A DNA stretch of 8,039 nt from Pseudomonadales bacterium (GTDB taxonomy: Bacteria; Pseudomonadota; Gammaproteobacteria; Pseudomonadales; Moraxellaceae): NCBI GenBank assembly GCA_013043915.1, contig JABEVH010000039.1, positions 1-8,039 of the forward strand, read 5' to 3'. Under the pieces are notes generated by a model. That model was not told where the DNA came from. It did not search any database and saw only the letters and a list, made by a program, of their open reading frames with translations. This document shows positions 1-7,183 of the stretch, piece by piece (position 1 is the first letter of the stretch; every line of letters begins with the position of its first letter). A program made the translations under genes and the position numbers.

Positions 1-30
1 ACCTTTAAGATAACGCTAAAGACGTCATGA
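1..30 (+). CDS. Possible 3' end of an upstream gene (partial)
   Basis: The frame beginning at position 1 is open for nine codons (reading TFKITLKTS) and ends at a TGA at 28-30. The TGA overlaps the ATG at 27-29 of the next frame in an ATGA arrangement, the usual mark of translational coupling in a tight operon. With so few codons the product cannot be recognised. From the MCE gene downstream, an ABC permease or ATPase of a lipid transporter would be the expected neighbour, but that is inference only. Confidence 0.3.
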   Translation, partial: TFKITLKTS

Positions 31-350
31 TGCAGCAGCCTCTGCTACGCCAAGGCTTTCATGCTCGGGGGCGTCGGCTCGCCTTCATGCATGTTAGTCT
101 ATCTGTCAGCAGCCTATCTGCGCAGGAACGCCTCTATGTTGCATTGCTGCGTATACACTTGCAACCTACCCAACTCCTTTTTGTTGAGCTCACGGCTTGG
201 GAGCTCCTGTCTTCAAGCCCAATGCTGAAAACGCTATGGGTTGACCTACGCTCCCATTGCAGAGTAGTCGTGTTATGCCCTCCAACGGCAACCCTACCCG
301 TTGAACTCTCGTTGGCTCAGGAGGTACACCTTGAACTTTGTCGCGGGTGA
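27..350 (+). CDS. Small hypothetical protein upstream of the MCE gene
   Basis: This 107-codon frame fills the space between the window edge and the MCE gene. Its ATG overlaps an upstream stop codon (ATGA), its last 20 bases overlap the MCE gene start, and it contains that gene's ribosome binding site; this packing favours a real operon member. I do not recognise the product. It has a basic N-terminus, no clear signal peptide or membrane segment, and a mixed hydrophobic/polar body with segments such as LLFVELTAW and CRVVVLCPP that could form buried beta strands. The size and strand-like pattern are compatible with a small STAS-type (MlaB-like) domain, but I see no diagnostic motif, so this is weak inference. 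No good ribosome binding site precedes the ATG. The other two plus-strand frames here are broken by stops, and no long minus-strand frame is apparent. Confidence 0.45.
   Translation: MMQQPLLRQGFHARGRRLAFMHVSLSVSSLSAQERLYVALLRIHLQPTQLLFVELTAWELLSSSPMLKTLWVDLRSHCRVVVLCPPTATLPVELSLAQEVHLELCRG
319..324 (+). promoter_or_regulatory. Strong ribosome binding site of the MCE gene
   Basis: AGGAGG lies six bases upstream of the TTG at 331. This near-perfect Shine-Dalgarno sequence selects TTG-331 over the in-frame TTG at 301, which has nothing comparable in front of it. It lies inside the preceding small reading frame. Confidence 0.8.
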
Positions 351-1266
351 TAGCCGTTTTGGACATTTACGTTTGAAGCTAGTCCTGTTCTTCAGCGTTG
401 CGCTGCTGCTGACTGGTATTGTCATGTACACACTGGCTGTACAACAGGGCTACTTTATCCCCAAAACTGCCGTGACCTTTGAAGCGGATAGCGGCACTGA
501 CCTGCATGTCGGCATGCCGGTTAAACTATCCGGCTTTCCCGTGGGCAGTGTTGAGAGCATGGAGCTGAACAGCCAAGCGCATGTTCATGTGGTGATGCTG
601 ATTGGCAATCCTTATATGCACTGGATACGTACTGATTCAATCGCTGTACTACAAAAGGAAGGCTTAATCGGAGACAGCATCATCAGCCTGCAAGCAGGAA
701 GTCCTGATCTACCCGCCCTAGCCGCCTATGGTTCCATCAAGTTTCAGGCAGGACGCGGCTTAGCCGACATTGCCGAGGACGTACGTAATCAGGTAGTGCC
801 CGTCATTCACGAACTGAATACGGCGCTCCAGGATATTAATGCGCCGCAAGGAAACTTCCACAGGACACTTTCTGAATCCCGCATCCTGATCACTGAACTA
901 CGCCAAACCCGCGCTCGCACAGATCGTTTGCTGGATCATGTCGATCATTTATTACAGCAGGATGGTCGCTCCACTTTAGTAGATGCTGACAAGAGTTTGC
1001 TAGATTCACAGCACCTGATGCGGCAGGAAATCCCCCAACTACTGAACCAAAGCACCATCACCTTGCAACATCTGGATCAGACCAATACCGCCCTGCAACA
1101 AACGATTTTTACCACGCAAGCTCTCATCGACAACAATGCCTCAAGAATACATAAGACCTTGGAAGACGGAGACCCCTTGATACTCGATAGCACACAACTG
1201 GTTCATTCTGCCACGCTGCCCTGGCTATTTCGGCGTTCATCATCGGCACCCACCACCAGCCCCTAA
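331..1266 (+). CDS. MCE (MlaD-like) domain protein, lipid ABC transporter substrate-binding component
   Basis: This is a 311-residue protein of the MCE/MlaD family. Such proteins sit in the inner membrane facing the periplasm, form rings, and pass phospholipids or other lipids to or from an MlaE-MlaF type ABC transporter. A short cytoplasmic N-terminus is followed by one membrane segment at about residues 17-37. The MCE domain spans about 44-125, with typical stretches DLHVGMPVKLSGFPVG (57-72) and LIGDSIISLQAGS (112-124). The remainder is a long polar, helix-rich tail with heptad-like Leu/Ile spacing (about 145-290), as in MCE proteins that build a coiled-coil tube. The start is TTG-331 because of the AGGAGG before it. 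Transporter ATPase and permease genes would be expected upstream, outside the window. No PqiC-type lipoprotein follows, because the next gene is convergent. The stop codon overlaps the stop of the Nudix gene on the other strand. The family is clear; the substrate is not. Confidence 0.88.
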   Translation: MNFVAGDSRFGHLRLKLVLFFSVALLLTGIVMYTLAVQQGYFIPKTAVTFEADSGTDLHVGMPVKLSGFPVGSVESMELNSQAHVHVVMLIGNPYMHWIRTDSIAVLQKEGLIGDSIISLQAGSPDLPALAAYGSIKFQAGRGLADIAEDVRNQVVPVIHELNTALQDINAPQGNFHRTLSESRILITELRQTRARTDRLLDHVDHLLQQDGRSTLVDADKSLLDSQHLMRQEIPQLLNQSTITLQHLDQTNTALQQTIFTTQALIDNNASRIHKTLEDGDPLILDSTQLVHSATLPWLFRRSSSAPTTSP

Positions 1267-2207
1267 ATAGATGAGCTAACTTGCCAACCTCTTATACCGG
1301 CCACGCCTTGCGCTCCACTGGACCATGCATCGGTCAAATCCTCAGGCCCCAGTCCTCCCAAGGCATAAACGGGCAGGGGTAGATCACGTACCATGTCTGC
1401 AAAGGCGGTCCATCCCAGGGCAGGCTGACCTGGATGGCTCGCTGTTATTTTCACCGGCGACAACAAGGCATAATCAAGCCCAAGATCCTTGATTCTGTAT
1501 AGATCTTCCCTCATGTGGGCAGAGGCCCCTACCCAAAACTTATGACTTAAAGGGCGTGCCGTCAGACTAGCTAATCGTGATGAGGACAGATGTACACCTT
1601 GCAGACCCAAATCTTGTACCAAATCTTCACGATTATGCGCCAATAAAGGCCGGTCACCCGCTGCATCGCGGCAATGCCTTACCCACTTGGCATAATCGCT
1701 TCTGCTAAGAGCAGGGCGGCGCAGGATCATGGCCTGCACTCCACGCTCCCAACCCTGAGGCAGCTCAAGATCCTGAGTATCAGCGCTGATCACCAAGGTG
1801 TCAGGCAAGTTAAGTGCATGAATGACTGGCCAGTTGGCTTCAGGGAAGTCCAGATCAACCAAGTGCTGTCGCTCTACCCATTGCCAGGGCTGACCTTCAC
1901 GAGCCTCAGGCTGACCTGTATACTTGGTAACCAGCCATACGTCGAGAAATATGCTGCGTTGAGGATAATCATGGCGCAGACTGATCAAGCGTCGCATCTG
2001 TGCGGGCTGCAAGCCCAGTTCTTCATCCAGCTCACGGGCCAGTGCTTGCTCAGCAGTCTCTCCCAACTCGCGCTTGCCTCCAGGAAATTCCCAAAGTCCA
2101 CCTTGATGCGCTTGCGGGTGACGCTGGCTCAACAGCACCCTGCCATCATCCCCCATGATGGCAGCAGCCACCACATACAACACTGTCTCAGGAACGATAA
2201 TCTGCAT
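1263..2207 (-). CDS. Nudix hydrolase fused to a thiamine-phosphate-synthase-like domain (MutT/ThiE fusion)
   Basis: This 314-residue, two-domain protein has a MutT-like Nudix N-terminus (about residues 5-130), with the Nudix box at 44-66: G44, E50, then RELDEELGL at 58-66. MutT enzymes hydrolyse oxidised dGTP such as 8-oxo-dGTP. The C-terminus (about 158-308) resembles a ThiE/TenI TIM barrel, with GVHLSSSRL (204-212), the stretch around PVKITASHPG (251-260) and a late glycine-rich YALGGLGPEDL (281-291). This fusion is well known in beta- and gammaproteobacteria next to argJ. Whether the second domain makes thiamine phosphate is uncertain, and a TenI-like or accessory role is possible. The start is ATG-2207, giving MQIIVPETVLY; the frame extends upstream to 2279 but would then overlap argJ by 92 bases. 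From 2207 it overlaps the argJ end by 20 bases, with only a weak ribosome binding site, which suggests translational coupling. Confidence 0.9.
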   Translation of the reverse strand: MQIIVPETVLYVVAAAIMGDDGRVLLSQRHPQAHQGGLWEFPGGKRELGETAEQALARELDEELGLQPAQMRRLISLRHDYPQRSIFLDVWLVTKYTGQPEAREGQPWQWVERQHLVDLDFPEANWPVIHALNLPDTLVISADTQDLELPQGWERGVQAMILRRPALSRSDYAKWVRHCRDAAGDRPLLAHNREDLVQDLGLQGVHLSSSRLASLTARPLSHKFWVGASAHMREDLYRIKDLGLDYALLSPVKITASHPGQPALGWTAFADMVRDLPLPVYALGGLGPEDLTDAWSSGAQGVAGIRGWQVSSSI

Positions 2208-3408
2208 TGATCTTAACGTAATCATAAGAGAAGTCGCAGGTGTAAACCCTATCCTCAAACGCCCCCCTCCCCAAATCAATACGCACAGTAATCTCTGAGG
2301 CTTTCATAACCTCTGCTCCCAACGCTTCACGGTACTCAGGATCAGCAGCTCCCAGCCAGCAAATCCTGAGATCATTGAGCCAGACCTGAACCTTATTCAC
2401 ATCAAGAGCAGGCACGCCAGCACGACCTATCGCCGCCAGGATACGTCCCCAATTAGGGTCTGAAGCAAAAAAGGCTGTTTTGACCAAAGGCGAATGAGCA
2501 ACCGCATAAGCCACATCGCAGCATTCCTCTGTATTACCCCCACCAAGCACATGAACGGTGATAAATTTGGTTGCTCCTTCACCATCACGCACAATCATCT
2601 GTGCTAATTCAAGCATCAATGACTGCACCTGAACTGATAAAGCCTGAGCCTCTTCACTAGAAGCATCCGTGATGGGCGTAGCATGGATTGCTCCGGTAGC
2701 AACCAGCACACAGGCATCGTTGGTTGAGGTATCCCCATCAATGGTAATTCGGTTAAACGAGGATTGTGTAGCCTGGCTCAGAATGGACTGCAACAGAGAT
2801 TTATCCACAGCCATGTCGGTCGCCAAAAAGGAGAGCATGGTCGCCATATTGGGCCGTATCATGCCAGCCCCCTTGGCTATACCGGTCAGCGTATACATCT
2901 GACCCGCCACCTCAAACTGACGACTCCCTCCCTTGGGCAAGGTATCGGTGGTCATGATACCTATAGCTGCCTCATTCCATGCCGTGTCTTTTAATCCCTG
3001 CAGCGCTTGCGGCAAAGCATCCACGATACGCTGAGCTGGCAAAGTTTCGCCTATAACTCCGGTACTGAAGGGCAGCACCGTCCATTCAGGTTCACCCGCA
3101 AGTTTAGCCAGAGCATTACAGGTATGACGGCAATGTACCAAACCTTCCTGGCCTGTACCGGCATTGGCATTTCCGGTATTGATCAGCAAATAGCGCGGCG
3201 CAGCCACGTCGAGATGGTGGCGAGCCACATGAACGGGAGCCGCACAAAAGGCATTCTGGGTAAATACTGCTGCCGTCACACTGGAAGCCGCCAACTCAAA
3301 CAGGACCAGGTCACGCCTGTTTTTGTAGCGAACTCCTGCCTCCACCACAGCAATACGCACACCTGCAATCGGCTTTAATGCCGGCAGCGGCTCTAACCCT
3401 ACGGCCAT
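2188..3408 (-). CDS. argJ: Bifunctional glutamate N-acetyltransferase / amino-acid acetyltransferase ArgJ
   Basis: ArgJ moves the acetyl group from N-acetylornithine to glutamate, closing the cyclic arginine pathway; bifunctional forms also use acetyl-CoA to make N-acetylglutamate. The 406-residue product has the family landmarks: the oxyanion-hole Thr116-Gly117 in FSTGVIGE; the self-cleavage and nucleophile site MATML, with cleavage expected between Ala189 and Thr190, giving alpha and beta chains; and GDTSTND at 225-231. Length and domain layout are normal. The start is ATG-3408: AGGAG at 3416-3420 is seven bases upstream, whereas a GTG one codon earlier (3411) would be only four bases from it. 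Only 12 bases separate it from the secA stop, so it is almost certainly co-transcribed with secA. Whether it is mono- or bifunctional cannot be decided from sequence alone. Confidence 0.96.
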   Translation of the reverse strand: MAVGLEPLPALKPIAGVRIAVVEAGVRYKNRRDLVLFELAASSVTAAVFTQNAFCAAPVHVARHHLDVAAPRYLLINTGNANAGTGQEGLVHCRHTCNALAKLAGEPEWTVLPFSTGVIGETLPAQRIVDALPQALQGLKDTAWNEAAIGIMTTDTLPKGGSRQFEVAGQMYTLTGIAKGAGMIRPNMATMLSFLATDMAVDKSLLQSILSQATQSSFNRITIDGDTSTNDACVLVATGAIHATPITDASSEEAQALSVQVQSLMLELAQMIVRDGEGATKFITVHVLGGGNTEECCDVAYAVAHSPLVKTAFFASDPNWGRILAAIGRAGVPALDVNKVQVWLNDLRICWLGAADPEYREALGAEVMKASEITVRIDLGRGAFEDRVYTCDFSYDYVKINADYRS

Positions 3409-3415
3409 CACGACA

Positions 3416-3420
3416 CTCCT
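3416..3420 (-). promoter_or_regulatory. Ribosome binding site of argJ
   Basis: On the minus strand AGGAG directly follows the secA stop codon and is seven bases before ATG-3408. It decides between the adjacent GTG and ATG start candidates in favour of the ATG. Confidence 0.7.
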
Positions 3421-6156
3421 TCAGGCCAAACGGCCATGACAATGCTTGTATTTTTTACCTGAGCCGCAAGGGCAAGGTTCGTTGCGACCAACCCTGGGCT
3501 CTGCACGGAAGGGAAGTACACGAGCAGCGTCCTGTTCTTCCGTATCAGGAAGCTCTACCTGAGCTTCACCATCACCTTGCAAGATAGCTGGTGCCTGCTG
3601 ATGCTGAAAATGCAGGGCCATAGCCGCTGCCTGGCGCTCCCGTTCAGCATCCATAGCAGCCAACTCTTCTGGGGAGTGCAGTTCTATGCGACGCAGGGTT
3701 TGTACAAGCTCCAACTTGACCGACTCCAACAACTGCTCAAACAGCTGGAACGCTTCCCGCTTGTATTCCTGTTCCGGATTTTTTTGCGCATAGCCGCGCA
3801 AATGTATACCCTGACGCAAATAATCCATGGCAGCCAGATGCTCTTTCCAGTGCCTGTCCAGAATCTGCAACAGTAACTGCTTCTCTAGCTGATCCATGAC
3901 CTCCAGGCCTAACTGCTGACGCTTTTCTTCATAGGCATTGAGCAAGGCTTCACCGATTCGGCGTCGCAATCCCGCCTCATCCAACTGATGATCGCTATCC
4001 AGCCAGCTTCTGACCGGCAATGCCAGCATGAAATCAGCATGCAATGCCTTTTCCAGCCCGTCAATATCCCATTGATCATCGACACTATGAAGTGGAATGA
4101 ACTGGGTAATTACCGTTTCAACTACGCTATCATGAATACGACGCACCGTATCATGGATACTGTCAGAGGCCATGATGTCATCACGCTGCTGGTAAATCAC
4201 CGAGCGCTGATCATTGGCTACATCGTCATATTTGAGCAGATTTTTTCGTACATCAAAGTTACGCTGCTCTACCTTGCGCTGCGCATTCTCGATCGCACGG
4301 GATACATAGCGGTGTTCAATAGCCTCACCTTGCTGCATACCCAAGCTACGCATCATGTTTTTCATTCGATCGCTGGCAAAGATACGCATCAGGTCATCTT
4401 CAAGCGACAGGAAAAATCTTGACAGCCCAGGATCACCCTGACGGCCAGCACGGCCACGCAGCTGATTGTCGATACGGCGGGATTCGTGACGTTCCGAACC
4501 GATGATATGCAGACCTCCTGCATCGAGCACTTGCTGATGCGCTTCCTGCCATGCCGCTTTTAGCTGAGCTTCCTGTTCCGGGGAGGGGTTCTCAATCTTG
4601 GCAAGCTCTGCTTTCCAGTTTCCCCCCAGAATAATATCCGTACCGCGACCTGCCATATTGGTGGCAATGGTCACCGTCCCCGGCCTACCGGCCTGGGCAA
4701 CGATCTCAGCTTCCTGTTCATGAAACTTGGCATTTAACACAGCGTGAGGAATATTAGCCTTCTTAAGCTGTTCTGACAGATATTCGCTGGTCTCAATGGT
4801 GGTCGTACCCACCAAGACCGGCGCACCCTGCGCACAGTAAGACTTGATAGCCTCAATGATAGCTTCGAACTTCTCATCACGGCTCAGATAGACCAGGTCA
4901 TCCATATCTCGACGCACCATAGGACGGTGAGTCGGAATCACCACAACATCAAGGCCATAGATTTCTCGGAATTCACCCGCTTCAGTATCAGCGGTACCGG
5001 TCATGCCCGAGAGTTTGCGGTACTGCCTGAAATAATTCTGGAACGTGGTGGTCGCCAGGGTCTGATTTTCTGCCTGTATGGATAGCCCCTCTTTGGCCTC
5101 AACCGCTTGGTGTAATCCCTCGGACCAACGCCGGCCAGGCATCGTACGCCCGGTATGTTCATCTACAATGACAATTTCATGCTTTTGCACGATGTAATGC
5201 ACATCACGCTGAAAAAGAACATGAGCCCGCAAGGCGGCATGTGCATGATGCAACAGACCAATGTTAGATGCCGAGTAGAGGCTATCACCTTCCTGTAGCA
5301 ACCCTGCCTGGGTTAGCAAGAGCTCAATCTTTTCGTGTCCTTCTTCGGTCAGCTCAACTGTACGATGTTTTTCATCAACACTGAAATCGCCAACATTTTC
5401 CTCAGACTCCTGACGCTTCAATTTAGGAATCAAGTGATTGACTTCTGCATAGAGGCGCGAAGAGTCCTCTGAAGCACCCGAAATAATCAGAGGTGTACGC
5501 GCTTCATCGATAAGGATGGAATCAACTTCATCGACAATGGCAAAATTCAGACTACGCTGATTTTTGTCCTCGGCACGAAAAGCCATATTGTCACGCAGAT
5601 AATCAAAACCAAACTCATTATTAGTGCCGTAAGTGACGTCACAGCGATAGGCCTGACGTTTATCCTCAGGCGACTGAAAAGATTTAACGACACCTACGGT
5701 CAGCCCTAAGAACTCAAACAGCGGCTGATTCCAGGCGGCATCACGGGCTGCCAGATATTCATTCACCGTCACAACATGAACACCCTGTCCCGACAAGGCA
5801 TTTAAGTAAGCTGGCAGGGAAGCGGTTAGCGTTTTTCCCTCACCCGTTCGCATTTCCGCAATTCGCCCCTCGTGCAGGGTGATACCCCCGATGAGCTGGA
5901 CATCAAAGTGGCGCATGGACAATACACGCAGCGCCGCCTCGCGACATGTCGCAAATGCGTCAGGCAACAGCTGGTCTAAGGTCTCACCCGCAGCATAGCG
6001 CTGCTTCATCAACTGGGTTCGTTCGCGCAATTGACTATCGGTTAGTTTCTGCATATCCGCTTCAAGGGCATTCACCTTTTCAACGATGCTATGCATGCGG
6101 CGAATTTCTCGCTCGTTTTTTGTCCCGAAGATGCTACTGAGCAGCTGTCCCAACAT
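3421..6156 (-). CDS. secA: Preprotein translocase ATPase SecA
   Basis: SecA is the cytoplasmic and membrane-associated motor that pushes unfolded preproteins through SecYEG using ATP. The 911-residue product is of normal length for a proteobacterial SecA. Walker A MRTGEGKT is at 102-109 and the DEVD of Walker B at 209-212 within VDEVDSILIDEARTPLIISG, matching E. coli numbering. TGTADTEAGEF and NMAGRGTDIILGGNW mark the second nucleotide-binding fold, with GSERHESRRIDNQLRGRAGR further on. The C-terminal tail carries the zinc site CxCx8CH (C895, C897, C906, H907) that binds SecB and phospholipid. The start is ATG-6156 (MLGQLLSSIFG, the usual beginning); a TTG at 6168 is in frame but unlikely. 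The ribosome binding site is weak. It is first of a probable secA-argJ-nudix operon. A terminator-like hairpin lies in its leader, about 20 bases before the start. Confidence 0.98.
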   Translation of the reverse strand: MLGQLLSSIFGTKNEREIRRMHSIVEKVNALEADMQKLTDSQLRERTQLMKQRYAAGETLDQLLPDAFATCREAALRVLSMRHFDVQLIGGITLHEGRIAEMRTGEGKTLTASLPAYLNALSGQGVHVVTVNEYLAARDAAWNQPLFEFLGLTVGVVKSFQSPEDKRQAYRCDVTYGTNNEFGFDYLRDNMAFRAEDKNQRSLNFAIVDEVDSILIDEARTPLIISGASEDSSRLYAEVNHLIPKLKRQESEENVGDFSVDEKHRTVELTEEGHEKIELLLTQAGLLQEGDSLYSASNIGLLHHAHAALRAHVLFQRDVHYIVQKHEIVIVDEHTGRTMPGRRWSEGLHQAVEAKEGLSIQAENQTLATTTFQNYFRQYRKLSGMTGTADTEAGEFREIYGLDVVVIPTHRPMVRRDMDDLVYLSRDEKFEAIIEAIKSYCAQGAPVLVGTTTIETSEYLSEQLKKANIPHAVLNAKFHEQEAEIVAQAGRPGTVTIATNMAGRGTDIILGGNWKAELAKIENPSPEQEAQLKAAWQEAHQQVLDAGGLHIIGSERHESRRIDNQLRGRAGRQGDPGLSRFFLSLEDDLMRIFASDRMKNMMRSLGMQQGEAIEHRYVSRAIENAQRKVEQRNFDVRKNLLKYDDVANDQRSVIYQQRDDIMASDSIHDTVRRIHDSVVETVITQFIPLHSVDDQWDIDGLEKALHADFMLALPVRSWLDSDHQLDEAGLRRRIGEALLNAYEEKRQQLGLEVMDQLEKQLLLQILDRHWKEHLAAMDYLRQGIHLRGYAQKNPEQEYKREAFQLFEQLLESVKLELVQTLRRIELHSPEELAAMDAERERQAAAMALHFQHQQAPAILQGDGEAQVELPDTEEQDAARVLPFRAEPRVGRNEPCPCGSGKKYKHCHGRLA

Positions 6157-6176
6157 GTCGACACTCAACTAACTGG

Positions 6177-6216
6177 AAAAAAAGACCGAGGCGGAAGTAT
6201 CCGCCTCAAAGTGGTC
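6177..6216 (-). terminator. Intrinsic terminator (or attenuator) between the M23 gene and secA
   Basis: GAGGCGGA (6188-6195) and TCCGCCTC (6200-6207) form a perfect 8-bp stem with a 4-base loop. Outer GACC/GGTC arms (6184-6187 and 6213-6216) can extend it, with five unpaired bases on one side. Read on the minus strand, the hairpin is followed at once by seven T (6183-6177), the classic form of a Rho-independent terminator. It ends the M23 peptidase transcript but lies only about 20 bases before the secA ATG, too close for a separate secA promoter to fit after it. Confidence 0.85.
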
Positions 6217-6219
6217 AAC

Positions 6220-6248
6220 ATTCTACTTCTTTTGCTGAAAGGGATAAA
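6220..6248 (-). promoter_or_regulatory. Candidate secA promoter upstream of the hairpin
   Basis: On the minus strand TTTATC (6248-6243) and TAGAAT (6225-6220) are separated by 17 bases. The -10 matches the sigma-70 consensus at five of six positions and the -35 at three of six. Initiation would fall near 6212-6214, so the secA leader would contain the terminator hairpin. This is a by-eye match only; promoters within the M23 gene are equally possible. Confidence 0.35.
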
Positions 6249-6251
6249 CCG

Positions 6252-7148
6252 CTAGTGATTAAGTGCGAGGAAAGTGGCCGGATTAACCGGAACACCATTT
6301 TCCAGGACTTCATAATGCAGATGTGGGCCTGTGGAACGACCTGTGCTTCCCATATGAGCAATCAGTTGGCCTGTGCTCACGACATCACCCTGATGAACCG
6401 TAACGTTACTGCAATGGGCATAGTGCGTATACAAGCCATTACCGTGATTGATTTCCACCATGTTGCCATAGCCGTTGCGTGGACCTGCCCAGCTCACCAC
6501 TCCACTGGCGGTGGCATAAATACCGCTTCCTTCTGGTCCGGCAAAATCTATACCTGGGTGAAAACTTACTCGCCCATTGATGGGATCAACCCGGTAGCCG
6601 AATGGTGACGTCTCTTCACCTCCCCGCAAGGGCGAGTTGCTCAGTAATACCTGAGGGGTATGCTGTCTACCCTGTAACACACTATCTAATGCCGTAAGCT
6701 GAGCTTCACGATCATCCACCTCAGTACGCAAAGTCTGCAACCGCATTTGTAGGGCTGTCTGGCTGGATATCGCCGTCAGCGTAGGTGTTTCTTCCCCACC
6801 CATGGGTTTTTTCTGAAAATCAAACTCTTTGCTCTTAAGATTATTGCTTTCAGCCAGATGTTGACCCAAAGCATCAAGCCGCGTGATATGCGCCTGCAAC
6901 TCAGCCATACGCTGACTCATGGCACGCAACTGATTAGCTGCATCATTATTGCTAGCCATCGCTGTTGTAGCAGGATGCACAGCCACTTCATGACGCAACA
7001 TCCCATATGCCACTGCTCCACCCATCATGGGTAACACCAGCATAGGGAGCATAAGCAGCCACCATGCACGCCCCTGCAATTGCAGGGTAACTGGCTTGCG
7101 CAAGCGCCTATGTATAAAAATGATATTCATACCTGTTTCACTACTCAT
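6252..7148 (-). CDS. Membrane-anchored M23 family (LytM/lysostaphin-type) peptidase
   Basis: This 298-residue protein is a zinc metallopeptidase or LytM-fold regulator expected to act on peptidoglycan cross-bridges in the periplasm. A basic N-terminus is followed by one membrane segment at about 28-50 (WWLLMLPMLVLPMMGG), then a coiled-coil region (about 66-160). The M23 domain runs from about 180 to 292. The zinc ligands and catalytic residues are present: H197 and D201 in HPGID, H245 in THYAH, H276 and H278 in GPHLHYE. The full set argues for an active enzyme, not a degenerate EnvC/NlpD-type activator. ATG-7148 gives the longest frame; ATG-7130 (MNIIFIHRR) fits the usual family beginning and is a real alternative, and neither has a strong ribosome binding site. 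Its place next to lpxC, dciA and secA is a conserved order. A strong intrinsic terminator follows it. It diverges from dciA across 35 bases. Confidence 0.92.
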   Translation of the reverse strand: MSSETGMNIIFIHRRLRKPVTLQLQGRAWWLLMLPMLVLPMMGGAVAYGMLRHEVAVHPATTAMASNNDAANQLRAMSQRMAELQAHITRLDALGQHLAESNNLKSKEFDFQKKPMGGEETPTLTAISSQTALQMRLQTLRTEVDDREAQLTALDSVLQGRQHTPQVLLSNSPLRGGEETSPFGYRVDPINGRVSFHPGIDFAGPEGSGIYATASGVVSWAGPRNGYGNMVEINHGNGLYTHYAHCSNVTVHQGDVVSTGQLIAHMGSTGRSTGPHLHYEVLENGVPVNPATFLALNH

Positions 7149-7183
7149 CGTATACTTAAGACCGCAGTCTGAGACTTACGACC
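7149..7183. promoter_or_regulatory. Short divergent intergenic region with overlapping dyads
   Basis: Only 35 bases separate the starts of the M23 gene (minus) and dciA (plus). TATACT at 7151-7156 is a fair plus-strand -10 for dciA, but no convincing -35 is at the right distance. AGAC (7159-7162), GTCT (7167-7170) and AGAC (7172-7175) give two overlapping inverted repeats, AGAC-CGCA-GTCT and GTCT-G-AGAC. They could form a regulator site or a small hairpin in the dciA leader, or may be chance. Promoter parts for either gene probably extend into the opposite coding region. Confidence 0.3.

Noticed and set aside
1674..2210. A 178-codon plus-strand frame opposite the Nudix-ThiE gene
   Set aside because: It lies wholly antisense to a gene with clear Nudix and ThiE motifs, has no recognisable product, and is best explained as a shadow of that gene's codon pattern.
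3988..4422. A 144-codon plus-strand frame inside secA
   Set aside because: Antisense to a conserved part of SecA, no family resemblance and no good start signal. The same applies to frames at 2669-2902, 2764-2994, 3007-3378, 3378-3587, 3577-3876 and 5946-6140.
6213..6218. TTGACC on the minus strand as a -35 element for secA
   Set aside because: It is close to the sigma-70 consensus, but the sequence about 17 bases on falls in the GC-rich hairpin with no acceptable -10.
6255..6608. A 117-codon plus-strand frame opposite the M23 domain
   Set aside because: Antisense to the zinc-site region of the peptidase, whose motifs fix the true frame.
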